From assembly GCF_035920445.1 (NCBI RefSeq), contig NZ_CP109162.1:8612892-8676891 (forward strand): a DNA stretch of 64,000 nt, written 5' to 3'. A model generated the notes under the pieces. The model was not told the origin of the DNA. It saw nothing but the letters and a program-made list of their open reading frames with translations, and did not search any database. Numbering within the stretch: position 1 is the stretch's first letter; the number at the start of each line of letters is the position of its first letter. Both the position numbers and the translations under genes were made by a program. This document shows, in pieces, positions 49,856 to 58,355 of this stretch. The stretch comes from Nocardia sp. NBC_01730. Lineage in GTDB: Bacteria > Actinomycetota > Actinomycetes > Mycobacteriales > Mycobacteriaceae.

Positions 49856-52258
49856 GTGACGGACAGTGCAGTGCTCGACTCGCGGCAGGATGGTTATTCG
49901 CGGCGAGATATCTATCGGTGGGGGGTCATCACCGCACTCGGAGTGATCGCGGGCTATGTCGCTGTTCTGCTCGCCAACCTTCGGCATTTCTTTACCGACG
50001 ACACCGAATCCCAGTACACCTCGCTGTGGGTGGGGCTGGGCCGCGCGCTGCGCGAGGGCAACTTCCCGGTGATGGTGCCGGAGCACTGGATGTCGGGCAA
50101 CAACACGATGGACGACGCGGGCCTGTTCAACCCACCGCAGCTCCTGATCGATCTGATCGCGCCTTCGGTGGACAATGTCGCCCTGTACGCCACCGTCGTG
50201 AAGCTGATCTTCTCGATCATCGCCGCGCTCGGCGTGTACCGCATCTGCCTCGCCTACGGTGGGCGGCCGTCGTGGTCGGCGGCGGCGGGCATCGCGCTGC
50301 CGATGTCGGGCTTCTTCCTGTTCTTCGACGAAGCCAGCTGGATGACCGCGCTCACCGGCACCGCGTGGATGGTGCACGCGTGGGCCGCATCGGTGCGTTA
50401 CACGCGCGGTCTCGGCGGGAGCGACGGGCCCGGAGGCGGTAGCTCGCGTAGCCACGTAGGGCCCCGCGGACGCCGCATCGAACACAGCGGGAGCGACGGG
50501 CCCGGAGGCGGTAGCTCGCGTAGCCACGTAGGGCACCGCGGACGCCGCTTCGGACACGGCGGCCCGATCCCGGTGTTCGTCTACCTTTATCTGACGATTT
50601 CGACGCAGTACATCTTCCCCGCGGTCGAGGCGATTCTGATGCTGCTGGCGGTGGCCGTGGGCGAGTTCGTGTATCAGCGCAAGTGGCAGCCGGTGGTTCG
50701 GCTGACCGTCGCGGCGGGCTGTGCCGGGCTCGCGGGTCTGCTGACCTTCCTGCCCTCCATGCTCTCCGCGAAGGTGACCTGGCGCGGCACCTCGCAGATC
50801 AACAACGACCAGTTCCTCACGGTGCCGTGGTCGGAGTCGCTGAACGCCAGCCTGCCCAGCTCGCTGCCCGCGTTCAGTTCGTGGTGGGGCTACGTTCAGC
50901 CACTTCCGGTCACCTATATCGCCTGGTTCCTGATTCCGGCGCTGGCGTTCATCGACTGGCGCCGCGCACGGGAGTCCTGGCGCGAACTCAGCGCGGTCGC
51001 GATATTCGCGATCACGATGCTGATGTGGACCGCGGGCCCAGGGTCGATCGGGCCGCTGCGCTGGCCCGCTCGGGTACTTCCGATGCTGGCTATCGGTCTG
51101 CTCGTGCTGGTGTGCGTGTTGGTCGGTCGCTACGGCACGGTGGCCGATCCCAAGCGCCGCGGCACGGCGGCGGGTGTGTTGATCCTGCTGCTGTGGGTGC
51201 GTTCGTTCTCCGCCGACCCGCACGACGCGGTCCTGCACGTGGTCGCGGCGCTGGCGCTCGCCGCGTTGGTGGCCGGGGCGGTGTGGCTCGGGCGCACCAG
51301 GGGTACCGCAGCGGCCTGCGTACTGGCTATCGTCGCGATGTTCCCGATCGCGTACTTCCAGGTCAGTGCCGCGCAACCCACTCCGATGGCGTGGAATCTG
51401 CCCGCACATCGTTCGGAGGCGAAGGCAGCCTTCCCGGATTTCGCGGGCACCACCATCCAGCTGGGTGATCGTGGTCTGTTGCAGCCGCAGGACAAGAGTG
51501 TCGAAGGCGCCTATGGATCGCTTGTCTTCGGCAACTACGCCAGGGGAGTCGAACTCGACTACGTCAACGGCTACACCCCTAGCGGGCACTTCTATTTCGG
51601 CGAGATGCTCTGCATGCGCTGGGACGGCAGCGTCTGCCCGGACGCCTACCGGCGGATGTTCGCGCCGGAGCCGACCACCGGGCGGCCTCTCGTCGATCTG
51701 ATGAAACTGGACCGAGTGGTGTTGCAACGGGCGCTGTTCCCGGAGGCACCGAACCAACCCGCCCCCGAGGGCTGGAAATGGGTCGACTATCCCGGTCATG
51801 AGCGCTACATCGCGGTGCTGGAACGAGTGGCCGGTCCCATCTCGACGACGAACGGCCGCGTCGCGGACGCCGACGACGTGACCGCGACCTCGATCTCCGA
51901 AACCGACACCACCAGCCGGGTGCGGGTGTCCTCGGCCGAAGGCGGTCGTGTCGTGTTCTCGCGGCTCGGCTGGCCTGGGTACCGAGTCACCTTGGATGGC
52001 AGATCGATTCCGATCACGACGGTCGCCAAGTCCTTCGTCGCCGTCCAGGTGCCCGCGGGCACCCAGAATGCCGAACTGGTGCTGACCTGGCGTCCGCCGG
52101 GCTGGAAGATCGGCATCGCGACCGGAGTAGCGGGCCTGCTCGGCATCGGCATCCTGCAGTGGCTCTACGTGCGGTCACGGCGACGTACGGAGCCGGAGCG
52201 GACCGGTGATCAGGTGACAGGCGAGCCGGACCGCGAGCTGGTTGACGTCGTGTCATGA
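49856..52258 (+). CDS. Giant polytopic membrane protein, GT-C/YfhO-like (first paralogue)
   Basis: 800 residues, about 12 transmembrane helices and a large C-terminal extracytoplasmic domain. FFTDDTESQY after the first helix and GNFPVMVPEHW resemble the acidic catalytic loop of GT-C enzymes using polyprenyl-phosphate sugars (YfhO/GtrC-like); this is fold-level inference. Residues about 187-234 are two 24-residue repeats (GSDGPGGGSSRSHVG) encoded by inserted DNA. It lies 4 bp overlapping with the GtrA-like gene. The closest relative is the paralogue at 52872-55262, equal in organisation. Confidence 0.85.
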   Translation: MTDSAVLDSRQDGYSRRDIYRWGVITALGVIAGYVAVLLANLRHFFTDDTESQYTSLWVGLGRALREGNFPVMVPEHWMSGNNTMDDAGLFNPPQLLIDLIAPSVDNVALYATVVKLIFSIIAALGVYRICLAYGGRPSWSAAAGIALPMSGFFLFFDEASWMTALTGTAWMVHAWAASVRYTRGLGGSDGPGGGSSRSHVGPRGRRIEHSGSDGPGGGSSRSHVGHRGRRFGHGGPIPVFVYLYLTISTQYIFPAVEAILMLLAVAVGEFVYQRKWQPVVRLTVAAGCAGLAGLLTFLPSMLSAKVTWRGTSQINNDQFLTVPWSESLNASLPSSLPAFSSWWGYVQPLPVTYIAWFLIPALAFIDWRRARESWRELSAVAIFAITMLMWTAGPGSIGPLRWPARVLPMLAIGLLVLVCVLVGRYGTVADPKRRGTAAGVLILLLWVRSFSADPHDAVLHVVAALALAALVAGAVWLGRTRGTAAACVLAIVAMFPIAYFQVSAAQPTPMAWNLPAHRSEAKAAFPDFAGTTIQLGDRGLLQPQDKSVEGAYGSLVFGNYARGVELDYVNGYTPSGHFYFGEMLCMRWDGSVCPDAYRRMFAPEPTTGRPLVDLMKLDRVVLQRALFPEAPNQPAPEGWKWVDYPGHERYIAVLERVAGPISTTNGRVADADDVTATSISETDTTSRVRVSSAEGGRVVFSRLGWPGYRVTLDGRSIPITTVAKSFVAVQVPAGTQNAELVLTWRPPGWKIGIATGVAGLLGIGILQWLYVRSRRRTEPERTGDQVTGEPDRELVDVVS
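50415..50558 (+). repeat. Two 72-bp repeat units inserted in frame
   Basis: Units 50415-50486 and 50487-50558 both begin GCGGGAGCGACGGGCCCGGA and differ at four positions. The same element occurs twice at 53410-53553 at the matching place of the paralogous gene. Each unit is exactly 24 codons, so the frame is kept. Confidence 0.95.
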
Positions 52259-52752
52259 GGGCGAACGCACGCTCCGACGACGCACCAGCCGCCACGAACC
52301 CGACGTCGGCCTGCGCGTCCACCGCGGGACCGTTGGTGCGCGTCGTGCGCAGGCAGGAGGTTGCTTTCGCGCTGGTCGGCGTGTGCAACACGGTGCTCGG
52401 CATCGCGCTGACCGTGGCGTGGCTGGCGGTGCTGGGTGACGCGTGGCCACCCGCCGTCGCGGTCGTGCTGGCCTACGGTATGGGCATCGTCGTGGCTTTC
52501 GTCCTGCACCGGACCCTGGTGTTCCGGGTGCGTGGCCGTTTGGTGCGCGATTTCGCTGGCTTCGTCGTAGTGAATTCCGGTGGGCTGCTGATGAATACGG
52601 TGCTGCTGTCGCTGGCTGTCTCGGCGCTGCACCTGCCGCGGATTCCGTCGGCGGTCGTGGTGATGGGCTTGGTCGCGGTCGCCAGTTTCTTCGGCCATCG
52701 GTACATCTCGTTCCGCCGACCGGAGGTCCGATCCCCAGGTGCGGTCGGATAG
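52255..52752 (+). CDS. GtrA family membrane protein (first copy)
   Basis: 165 residues, four hydrophobic helices. The family core is visible: FALVGVCNTVLGIALTVAWL, AFVLHRTLVFRVRG and ASFFGHRYISFRR. GtrA-type proteins are thought to flip polyprenyl-phosphate-linked sugars across the membrane. Its ATG overlaps the stop of the preceding giant membrane-protein gene (ATGA), so the two are made together; the pair is repeated downstream. Confidence 0.93.
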   Translation: MRANARSDDAPAATNPTSACASTAGPLVRVVRRQEVAFALVGVCNTVLGIALTVAWLAVLGDAWPPAVAVVLAYGMGIVVAFVLHRTLVFRVRGRLVRDFAGFVVVNSGGLLMNTVLLSLAVSALHLPRIPSAVVVMGLVAVASFFGHRYISFRRPEVRSPGAVG

Positions 52753-52871
52753 GTTTCCCCGGTCATCACCGATGTCGCGGAGCCCACGACGACAACGCAT
52801 TACGTCATCGGACGGTGTCACGGCACTGGCTTGCCCGGATAACACCGGCTTGCCTGTAGGGTCTGTGACTC

Positions 52872-55262
52872 GTGGTGGAAAGTAGAACCGTTGCTTCGCG
52901 AGACGTCTACATATGGGGCATCATTACCGCGCTCGGGGTGGTCGCGGGGTATGTTGCGGTTCTATTCGCCAACATTCGGCATTTCTACACCGATGACACG
53001 GAATCGCAGTACGCGCCGCTGTGGGTGATGCTCGGCAGACAACTGCGCGCAGGACAGTTCCCCGCACTGGTTCCCGAGCATTGGATGGCGGGAAACTACA
53101 CCATCGAAGAGGCGGGTCTGCTCAATCCACCGCAGCTGCTGATCGATCTGATCGCGCCCTCGGTCGGTAACCTCGCGCTGTATGCCACCGTGGTCAAGCT
53201 GATCTTCGCCATCATCCTCGGACTCGGCGTCTATCGGATCTGCCTGGCTTACGGTGCGAAGGCGCCATGGGCTGCGGTGGCCGGTAGCGCCATCCCGTTC
53301 ACCGGATGGCTGCTGTTCTTCGACGAAGCCAGCTGGATGACCGCGTTCACCGGCACAGCCTGGCTGGTGCACGCGTGGGCCTCCGGCGTGCGGTACGCGC
53401 GTGGACCCGGCGGGAGCGACGGGCCCGGAGGCGGCAGCTTGCGTAACCACGTAGGGTTCCGCGGACGCCGCATCGAACCCGGCGGGAGCGACGGGCCCGG
53501 AGGCGGCAGCTTGCGTAACCACGTAGGGTTCCGCGGACGCCGCATCGAACACAGCGGGCCGATTCCGACGTTCGTCTTCCTCTACCTGGCTATCTCGGTG
53601 CAGTACATCTTCCCGGCGGTCGAGGCCGGTCTGATGATCGGCGCCGTCGCGGTCGGTGAACTTGTCTACCAGAAGAAGTGGCGGCCGCCGCTGCGCCTGC
53701 TCACGGTGGCGGTCTGTGCCGCGCTGACCGGTCTGATGACCTACCTGCCGAGCATGCTGTCGGCGAAGGTGACCTGGCGGGGCACGGCACAGATCAACAA
53801 CGATCAGTTCCTCACCGTGCCGTGGTCGGAGTCGCTCAACGCGAGCCTGCCCAGTACGCTGCCCGCGTTCAACTCCTGGTGGGGCTACGTGCAGCCGATG
53901 CCGGTGGTCTACATCGCCTGGTTCCTGATTCCGGCGCTGGCCTTCGTCGACTGGCGTAAGGCGCTCGATTCGGCGCGTGAGCTCACCGCACCCGCGCTGT
54001 TCACGGTGATGGCGCTGATGTGGACCGCGGGCCCCGGCACCATCGGCCCCCTGCGCTGGCCCGTTCGGGTGCTGCCGATGGTGGCGCTTGGCCTGCTGGT
54101 TCTGGTGTGCGTGCTGCTCGGTCGGTTTGCGACTTTCGACGGTTGGCGGCGGCGCGGGGTCGCTGCCGCGGTGCTCATCGGTCTGCTGTGGGCGCGATCG
54201 TTCTCGGCGGCTCCGCGCGAGGTGGTGTGGCACGTTGTCGCGGCATCGGCGGTGGCGGCGCTCGGGGCCGCGGTGGTGTGGATCGGGCGCAGGCGTGGCA
54301 CGGTCGCGGCCTGTGCGCTGGTGATGGTTTCGACATTCCCGATCGCGTTCCTACAGGTGTGGGCCGCCCAGCCGACGCCGATGGGCTGGAACCTGCCGGA
54401 GAACCGGTCGGAGATGAAGGCAGCATTCCCCGATTTCCCTGGCACCACGCTGCAACTCGGCGACCGGATGCTCATCGGGCCGGATGAGCGGAGGCTGGAC
54501 GGTGCATACGGGTCGCTGGTGTTCGGCAACTACGCCAAGGACCTCGAGCTGACTTACGTCAGCGGGTACACGCCGAATGGGCACTATTGGTTCGGCGAAA
54601 TGCTGTGCATGCGCTGGGACACCAGCGTCTGCCCCGACGCCTACCGTCGGGCCTTCGCGACCGAGCCGACCACCGGCGAGACCATCGTCGACCTGATGAA
54701 GGTCGACCGTGTCGTACTGCAGCGCGCCCTGTACCCGGACGCACGCGACCAGCCCGCGCCGCCCGGCTGGAAGTGGGTCGACTACCCGGGGCACGAGAAG
54801 TACATCGCGGTGCTGGAACGCGAAGGCGGCCTGATCTCGACCCAGAACGGCCGGATCGCCGCCGTGCAGGGTGGAACCGCCACCTCGGTCGCGGAATCGG
54901 ATACGACGAGCCGGGTGCGGGTGAGTTCGAACGATGGCGGACGGGTCGTGTTCGCGCGGCTCGGCTGGCCGGGCTACCACGTGACTCTCGACGGCCGCGA
55001 CATTCCCTTCGCGGAGGTCGCGAAAACCTTTGTCGCCGTGGATATTCCGGCGGGCACGACGTCCGGTGACCTGGTGCTGACGTGGCAGCCGCCCGGCTGG
55101 CGGATCGGCGGATCGGCGGCGCTGCTCGGGCTGCTCGGCGTCGGCGTGCTGGAGTGGGCGTATCTGCGCGGCAGGCGACGCGAACCGACCGAGGAGCCGA
55201 CGCCGCAGGACACCGGTACCCCGGATCCCACCGAACCCGATCTGGCGGACGCCGTCCGATGA
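52872..55262 (+). CDS. Giant polytopic membrane protein, GT-C/YfhO-like (second paralogue)
   Basis: 796 residues from GTG 52872 or 52875. Nearly colinear with the first copy: YTDDTESQYAPLWVMLGRQL, WRGTAQINNDQFLTVPWSES and GYTPNGHYWFGEMLCMRWD recur almost unchanged, while the N-terminus, linker and tail have diverged. Residues about 180-227 are two repeat units related to those in the first copy. A -10-like TAGGGT stands nine bases before the start, as in the first copy. The paralogue probably differs in acceptor specificity (inference). Confidence 0.85.
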   Translation: MVESRTVASRDVYIWGIITALGVVAGYVAVLFANIRHFYTDDTESQYAPLWVMLGRQLRAGQFPALVPEHWMAGNYTIEEAGLLNPPQLLIDLIAPSVGNLALYATVVKLIFAIILGLGVYRICLAYGAKAPWAAVAGSAIPFTGWLLFFDEASWMTAFTGTAWLVHAWASGVRYARGPGGSDGPGGGSLRNHVGFRGRRIEPGGSDGPGGGSLRNHVGFRGRRIEHSGPIPTFVFLYLAISVQYIFPAVEAGLMIGAVAVGELVYQKKWRPPLRLLTVAVCAALTGLMTYLPSMLSAKVTWRGTAQINNDQFLTVPWSESLNASLPSTLPAFNSWWGYVQPMPVVYIAWFLIPALAFVDWRKALDSARELTAPALFTVMALMWTAGPGTIGPLRWPVRVLPMVALGLLVLVCVLLGRFATFDGWRRRGVAAAVLIGLLWARSFSAAPREVVWHVVAASAVAALGAAVVWIGRRRGTVAACALVMVSTFPIAFLQVWAAQPTPMGWNLPENRSEMKAAFPDFPGTTLQLGDRMLIGPDERRLDGAYGSLVFGNYAKDLELTYVSGYTPNGHYWFGEMLCMRWDTSVCPDAYRRAFATEPTTGETIVDLMKVDRVVLQRALYPDARDQPAPPGWKWVDYPGHEKYIAVLEREGGLISTQNGRIAAVQGGTATSVAESDTTSRVRVSSNDGGRVVFARLGWPGYHVTLDGRDIPFAEVAKTFVAVDIPAGTTSGDLVLTWQPPGWRIGGSAALLGLLGVGVLEWAYLRGRRREPTEEPTPQDTGTPDPTEPDLADAVR
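53410..53553 (+). repeat. Two 72-bp repeat units inserted in frame in the second paralogue
   Basis: Units 53410-53481 and 53482-53553 begin with the same GCGGGAGCGACGGGCCCGGA and differ from each other at only two positions, less than from the copies at 50415-50558. This points to homogenisation within each gene after the gene duplication. Confidence 0.95.
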
Positions 55263-55864
55263 GCGCGGTGGACCCGGTCGGCGCGCGCAGAGTGGACGCG
55301 CGGCGCCCGGATGCCACGGGAGCGACGGCGCGGATCGTTGTCCCTGCGTTGGATTCGTCGTACTCGGCAGATGCGGAGCCCGACCGTGCCGACCTGACCG
55401 GGCCGGCTGCCGCCGACCCTGGGCCGCTCTTGCGAGTGGTGCGACGGCAGGAGATCGCCTTCGCCATGGTGGGTGTGGTGAACACCGCCCTCGGCATGGC
55501 GCTGACGGTGATGTGGCTGGCGGTGCTCGGCGACCGGGTACCCGCCGCCGTCGCGCCCCCTGCGGCCTACAGCATCAGCGTGGTCGTCGCGTTCGTCCTG
55601 CACCGCACCTTGGTGTTCCGGGTGCGCGGGCACTTGGCGCGTGACTTCGGCGCTTTCGTCGCCGTGAATTCCGGTGGGCTGCTACTGAACATGGTGCTGC
55701 TCCAGCTGGCCGTGTCGGTCCTGCACCTGCCGCGCATTGCGTCGGCGGTCGTGGTGATGGCGCTGGTCGCGGTCGCGAGCTTCTTCGGGCACCGGTACAT
55801 CTCGTTTCGCCGCGCGCCCGCGGCCGACGCGGACGGTTCCCGGCTGGACGTGCACGGGAGGTAG
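55259..55864 (+). CDS. GtrA family membrane protein (second copy)
   Basis: 201 residues. The C-terminal 135 residues match the first GtrA copy (FAMVGVVNTALGMALTVMWL, VAFVLHRTLVFRVRG, SFFGHRYISFRR). An additional N-terminal cytoplasmic stretch of about 60 residues rich in Ala, Asp and Arg precedes the membrane part. It starts within the stop of the second giant membrane-protein gene. The Trm112-like gene begins 10 bp after its stop. Confidence 0.93.
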   Translation: MSAVDPVGARRVDARRPDATGATARIVVPALDSSYSADAEPDRADLTGPAAADPGPLLRVVRRQEIAFAMVGVVNTALGMALTVMWLAVLGDRVPAAVAPPAAYSISVVVAFVLHRTLVFRVRGHLARDFGAFVAVNSGGLLLNMVLLQLAVSVLHLPRIASAVVVMALVAVASFFGHRYISFRRAPAADADGSRLDVHGR

Positions 55865-55873
55865 GTTCACCAT

Positions 55874-56107
55874 ATGCCTGAGCACACCACTTTGGACGCC
55901 ACACTGCTGAGCCTGCTGGCTTGCCCGCAGGACAAGGGCCCGCTACATCTGGTCCGTGCCGCCGACGGCAGCACATTGCTCTACAACCCGCGCCTGCGCC
56001 GGGCATACCCCGTCGAGAACGGAATCCCGGTGCTGCTCATCGACGAAGCAAGAGACGTGACCGACGCCGAACACGAGGCATTCACCGCCGAGCAGTCCGA
56101 CACCTGA
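55874..56107 (+). CDS. Trm112 family protein (Rv1684-like)
   Basis: 77 residues. The small Trm112 fold is recognisable: LLSLLACPQDKGPLHLVR, then YNPRLRRAYPVENGIPVLLI and an acidic tail. In other organisms Trm112 proteins activate methyltransferases; in bacteria the role is less clear. M. tuberculosis Rv1684 is a similar small protein next to Rv1683; here the two are separated by about 9 kb of glycan genes. The 56108-56376 gap after it has no gene. Confidence 0.9.
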   Translation: MPEHTTLDATLLSLLACPQDKGPLHLVRAADGSTLLYNPRLRRAYPVENGIPVLLIDEARDVTDAEHEAFTAEQSDT

Positions 56108-56376
56108 TCCCTGCTCGAGCCATCTCCTGGTCGATCGCGGCCTGCCGCTACCGGCCCATCCACCCTTGTTTCGCCGTGACTCGCCTGTCGCGATTGTGGG
56201 CGAAGACGGCGCTCGGCAACGGATCCGTCACGTTCGAGTGCGGCCATTGACCGGGCGAAGCGGGGTCCGCCATGATCATTTACACCTCGAGAAGGTCCGG
56301 ACCCTCCAGTGCAGGGGGGTCCGACCAGCCTGGTGAGCGAGGCAGGCGGTGGAAGGGTAGAGAGGTCAGGAGCGTA

Positions 56377-56886
56377 ATGAGCAGCTTGCGTTTACGTAAC
56401 TGGACAGCCCGATGTGCGATCGTCTTCGGTGTCGCGTCAGTGGGATTCGCCATGGCGGTGCCCGCGCAGGCCGAACCACTCTGGCCGGGCGGCCCGGACA
56501 TTCCCGGTATCCCTGCGCTGATTCCGCCCCCACCGCCCACGGCGCCCTGTTCCACGGCCGCCCGGGCCTGTATGCGGCTGTCGACCGACGACGCTTGGCT
56601 GATGGACGAGGGCCGGGTGGTCTACGGTCCGACCCCGATTTCCCACGGGATGCCGGGATACGAGACGCCGCCCGGCGTCTTCCGCGTTTCGTTCAAGCGT
56701 GAGTTCCACTGGAGTACGATGCACAACGCTCCGATGCCGTATGCGGTCTTCTTCAACGGCGACATCGCTTTCCATGTGGGACCGATCGAGAAGAAGTCGC
56801 ACGGTTGCGTCCGGATGCTCCACGAGGGTGCCAAGGCGTTCTACGAGTATCTGAATCCGGGTGACATTGTCGAAGTCGTGGAGTGA
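56377..56886 (+). CDS. L,D-transpeptidase (YkuD domain), exported
   Basis: 169 residues from ATG 56377, with GGAG four bases upstream. A Sec signal peptide (RNWTARCAIVFGVASVGFAM, cleavage near AQA) leads to a short YkuD catalytic domain: DEGRVVYGPTPISHGMPGYE, TPPGVFRV, and the active-site SHGCVRM with Cys144. It would crosslink peptidoglycan 3-3 or attach proteins outside the membrane. It lacks the N-terminal Ig-like domains of mycobacterial LdtMt2-type enzymes, so it may be a minimal or specialised form. Confidence 0.92.
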   Translation: MSSLRLRNWTARCAIVFGVASVGFAMAVPAQAEPLWPGGPDIPGIPALIPPPPPTAPCSTAARACMRLSTDDAWLMDEGRVVYGPTPISHGMPGYETPPGVFRVSFKREFHWSTMHNAPMPYAVFFNGDIAFHVGPIEKKSHGCVRMLHEGAKAFYEYLNPGDIVEVVE

Positions 56887-56925
56887 CCGGTCCGCTGCGA
56901 CTGTGCCGACCCGACCGCACGGTAA

Positions 56926-57564
56926 TCACAACGGTTTCTGCCCGATGTCGCCGGTGAGATAGCGCTGGAGCGTGGGCCCCACCGCCGCGACCAGATCGGA
57001 GGCAGGCATGGATGCCATCGGCTCGACGCCGATGATCTTGCGGGCCACCAGGACGCCGATCATCTGCGACCCCACCAGCGCGACCCGGGCGCGACCGTCG
57101 TCGTCCGCGGTGGCGATGCGCTGCCTGACTCGTTCCAACACGACTTCGAGGATGAATGTCCTCGCCAGCGCCGGGTCGTCGTTGCCTGCCAGGATGCTCC
57201 GCACCACCGCGATGATCCCGGGACCCGCAGGGGAGTCCCATACGGCGACTACCGCCCGAATCATGTTCTCGCCCAACTGGTCCACCGGCACCGAGTCGAT
57301 GATCCGCAGCGTGGCGTCCGGGTCGACCGGTAGTTCCACGACCGCGGCGAAGAGCCCCTGTTTGGTGCCGAAGTAGTGATGTACCAGGGCCGGATCGACA
57401 CCGGCATCGGTGGCGATCGCGCGGACCGAGGTCTTGTCGAAACCGGCGTCGGAGAAGCGAGTACGGGCGGCCGCGAGGATCGCCGCGCGGGCGCCCGACT
57501 GTCCCGGTCTGCGACCGCTGCGGGTAGGACGGTCGGCGCCGTCGGATCCTTTGCCTGTCGTCAC
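56926..57564 (-). CDS. TetR family regulator of the adjacent ABC exporter (Rv1685c-like)
   Basis: 212 residues from GTG 57564, overlapping the permease stop (GTGA). The N-terminal helix-turn-helix is RAAILAAARTRFSDAGFDKT then VRAIATDAGVDPALVHHYFG; the rest is a ligand domain. It is the last gene of the minus-strand operon ATPase-permease-TetR and probably represses it through the palindromic site at 59093-59128. The same three-gene set in M. tuberculosis is Rv1687c-Rv1685c. Confidence 0.92.
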   Translation of the reverse strand: MTTGKGSDGADRPTRSGRRPGQSGARAAILAAARTRFSDAGFDKTSVRAIATDAGVDPALVHHYFGTKQGLFAAVVELPVDPDATLRIIDSVPVDQLGENMIRAVVAVWDSPAGPGIIAVVRSILAGNDDPALARTFILEVVLERVRQRIATADDDGRARVALVGSQMIGVLVARKIIGVEPMASMPASDLVAAVGPTLQRYLTGDIGQKPL

Positions 57565-58355
57565 GCCGTCCGCCGTCGTAGCGTCGCTGCGCCGAGGCAG
57601 AGGGCGACGATGGTGAACCCGACGACAATGGCCAGGTCGCGCCACATCTCGCTGGTCGCCTCCGGGTGCGTGGAAACCTGTTGTAGCGCATCGACCGCAT
57701 AGCTCAACGGCATCACGTTGCTGATCGCCTCCAGCCAATCGGGCAGTTGGCCGCGCGGAACGAGCAAGCCGCACAGGAAGATCTGCGGCGCCACTACGAC
57801 CGGCATGAACTGTACGGCCTGGAATTCGGTGCGCGCGAACGCACTTGCCAGCAGACCGAGGGCGACGCCGCACACCGCGTCGACCACCGCGATCAGCACG
57901 ACCCAGCCGGGGCTGCCCGCCGAGTCGAGCCCCAGCAGTCCGAACGAGACCAGACAGGCGACGGCCGCCTGCGCGGCCGCGGCCAGCGAGAAGGCGGTGC
58001 CGTACCCGGCGAGCAGATCGAGCTTCGACAACGGCGTGGACAGCAGCCGCTCCAGCGTGCCCGAGGTGCGTTCGCGCTGCATGGCTATCGCGGTGATCAG
58101 GAACATCACGATGAACGGCAGGATGCCGAGCATCGTGATGCCGACCCGGTCGAAGAGTGGGACCGGGTTCAGGGGGTTGGTCGGGGTGTCCTTGTAGATG
58201 AAGTACAGCAGCGACATCAGCAGTGCGGGGACCACCAGGATCATGGCGACGGTGCGATGATCGTTGCGCAACTGCCGCAGGATACGGCTGGTGGTCGCGG
58301 CGTAGGGTCGCAGCGTCGGTATGCGCCGCGTCGCGGGTTCGAGGGTGGCGGTCAT
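57561..58355 (-). CDS. ABC-2 type exporter, permease subunit (Rv1686c-like)
   Basis: 264 residues with six hydrophobic helices. MILVVPALLMSLLYFIYKDT near the N-terminus and IAMQRERTSGTLERLLSTPL in the cytoplasmic loop, followed by VAPQIFLCGLLVPRGQLPDW, are typical of DrrB/YadH-like exporters. It starts within the stop of the ATPase gene. Substrate unknown; drugs or lipids are common for the family. Confidence 0.93.
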   Translation of the reverse strand: MTATLEPATRRIPTLRPYAATTSRILRQLRNDHRTVAMILVVPALLMSLLYFIYKDTPTNPLNPVPLFDRVGITMLGILPFIVMFLITAIAMQRERTSGTLERLLSTPLSKLDLLAGYGTAFSLAAAAQAAVACLVSFGLLGLDSAGSPGWVVLIAVVDAVCGVALGLLASAFARTEFQAVQFMPVVVAPQIFLCGLLVPRGQLPDWLEAISNVMPLSYAVDALQQVSTHPEATSEMWRDLAIVVGFTIVALCLGAATLRRRTA

